Below are positions 14,584-15,498 of a DNA stretch of 15,498 nucleotides, in pieces. The DNA is from an uncultured Bacteroidales bacterium (lineage in GTDB: Bacteria > Bacteroidota > Bacteroidia > Bacteroidales > Marinilabiliaceae), in contig CALAUL010000014.1 of the NCBI GenBank assembly GCA_937892255.1, positions 1-15,498 of the forward strand, written 5' to 3'. Each line of letters begins with the position of its first letter. Position 1 is the first letter of the stretch. The notes beneath the pieces are model-generated. The model was not told where the DNA came from, ran no database searches, and worked only from the letters and a program-made list of their open reading frames with translations. Made by a program: the position numbers and the translations under genes.

Positions 14584-15498
14584 TTATCTGCGTGCTGGGA
14601 CGACCTTTTCACGTTCATCATAAAAGAGTTCACTAAATGCCGCTTGAGCATCATACTCCACCTTGCGAGATACAAATTCGGGTACATTATATGCGAAATG
14701 AGAACGGGAATAATACTCCCTCGGATTTCGCTGCGGAAGAACAAAGGCCTTGCTTGCATTGCCATTTTCGTCAATATGGGCAATGAAAAGACGACTATAA
14801 AGACCATCGTCACGTCGGCTACAAAAGACAATCCATCGCGAATTGGTACTCCACGAATGATAGCTCTCCGATTCGTTGCTGTTGACAGCATCAAGAGGAT
14901 ATGTCTCACCCGTAGCAATATTGTACAGCCATAAGTCCGCATCGCAGGTATTAATAGGAAACACCCCGTGATTGGAATAAGTGTATAGCAAAAACCTTCC
15001 ATCGTGCGACGGTGTCGGAAAAGAGATACTCTTTTCCACAGATGACACATTGAGCAATGTATCCACATCATCGCCTATCTTTCCGGTCTGTGGGTCGAAT
15101 GATACTCGACAAAGGTTATATCGTAGTTTTTCATAATCCTCTGCCTCTTGATAGTCCTTAGATGTGCAGTAATATATCGTCCTGCCGTCAGACGAAAATA
15201 CAGGGAACGTCTCAAAGTCAGCTGTACATAATACATCAGACAGCAGTATCTCATTAGAACGCACATCAAGGATAACAGCATCAGAGGCTCGGTCAAAAAC
15301 ATCTATGTAATCCTCTCCGCGTGTAAAAAAACGTTGACGAACAAGATTAAGCGAATATGCACAATAGTCACCTGATGGGTGCCAATACGGATACATGCAA
15401 TTGGCTATAGTAGAGTCCGTCTTAGTGTCGAGCCAACGACGAACGCCGTCTTTCTGAATAAGTGTTGCGCCATGCAATCCTCGGAAATGAAGTTGAAA
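14584..15498 (-). CDS. PD40/WD40-like beta-propeller protein (TolB-like), C-terminal part
   Basis: The frame is open from the right edge of the window to a TAA at 14584-14586, giving 304 visible residues. The N-terminus lies outside. No start needs to be chosen, because the frame reads FQLHFRGLHGATL upstream of the first TTG. Four PD40-type repeats are visible at fragment residues of about 36-49 (YPYWHPSGDYCAYS), 98-111 (FPVFSSDGRTIYYC), 160-174 (FPTPSHDGRFLLYT) and 213-227 (YHSWSTNSRWIVFC). This is the strand pattern of a TolB-like propeller. Bacteroidales encode many such proteins, often exported and sometimes fused to cytochrome or TPR segments, but the N-terminal half that would show this is missing. 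The function is unknown. It converges on leuB and is not part of the biosynthetic unit. Confidence 0.8.
   Translation of the reverse strand, partial: FQLHFRGLHGATLIQKDGVRRWLDTKTDSTIANCMYPYWHPSGDYCAYSLNLVRQRFFTRGEDYIDVFDRASDAVILDVRSNEILLSDVLCTADFETFPVFSSDGRTIYYCTSKDYQEAEDYEKLRYNLCRVSFDPQTGKIGDDVDTLLNVSSVEKSISFPTPSHDGRFLLYTYSNHGVFPINTCDADLWLYNIATGETYPLDAVNSNESESYHSWSTNSRWIVFCSRRDDGLYSRLFIAHIDENGNASKAFVLPQRNPREYYSRSHFAYNVPEFVSRKVEYDAQAAFSELFYDEREKVVPARR

Noticed and set aside
1..15498. CRISPR array, insertion sequence, prophage or tRNA gene
   Set aside because: I saw no spaced direct repeats, transposase or integrase motifs, terminal inverted repeats or cloverleaf sequences on either strand.

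Overview
The window looks like chromosomal DNA from a member of the Bacteroidetes, most likely Bacteroidales and Prevotella-like. The evidence is a moderately AT-rich composition, a general lack of Shine-Dalgarno sequences, promoter elements of the TAnnTTTG type, and protein sequences with a Bacteroidales flavour (NadK, LeuC, the KARI variant, the PD40 propeller). I cannot name the species.

Layout. Positions 1-357 hold the possible start of a divergent gene and the region upstream of nadK. NAD kinase (358-1251) is followed by a membrane-anchored Ntn-type amide hydrolase (1352-2425). A 340-base non-coding gap follows, with a weak hairpin and, at its end, a promoter-like TATATTTGC. From 2766 to 14567 there is one long unit on the + strand: a leader peptide, an attenuator, then ilvD, ilvB, ilvN, ilvC, leuA, leuC, leuD, cimA and leuB, closed by a strong intrinsic terminator. 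A convergent, partial beta-propeller (PD40/TolB-like) gene runs in from the right edge on the - strand.

How the genes work together. IlvBN, IlvC and IlvD make the branched 2-oxoacids. LeuA, LeuCD and LeuB extend 2-oxoisovalerate to the leucine precursor. The gene between leuD and leuB resembles Leptospira-type citramalate synthase rather than a second LeuA. If so, pyruvate and acetyl-CoA are converted by CimA, LeuCD and LeuB to 2-oxobutyrate, and the unit can make isoleucine without threonine deaminase. Only the final transaminase is missing for valine, leucine and isoleucine.

Main discovery candidate. Upstream of ilvD is a 21-codon ORF in which 12 residues are Ile, Val or Leu, including eight in a row. 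It is followed by a sequence that can fold either into a 12-bp U-tailed terminator or into an antiterminator using the same bases. This is a complete classic ribosome-mediated attenuator for all three branched-chain amino acids, in a phylum where this mechanism is much less documented than in Proteobacteria. A secondary point of interest is the 154-base ilvC-leuA junction, which holds three hairpins and a small ORF overlapping the leuA start.
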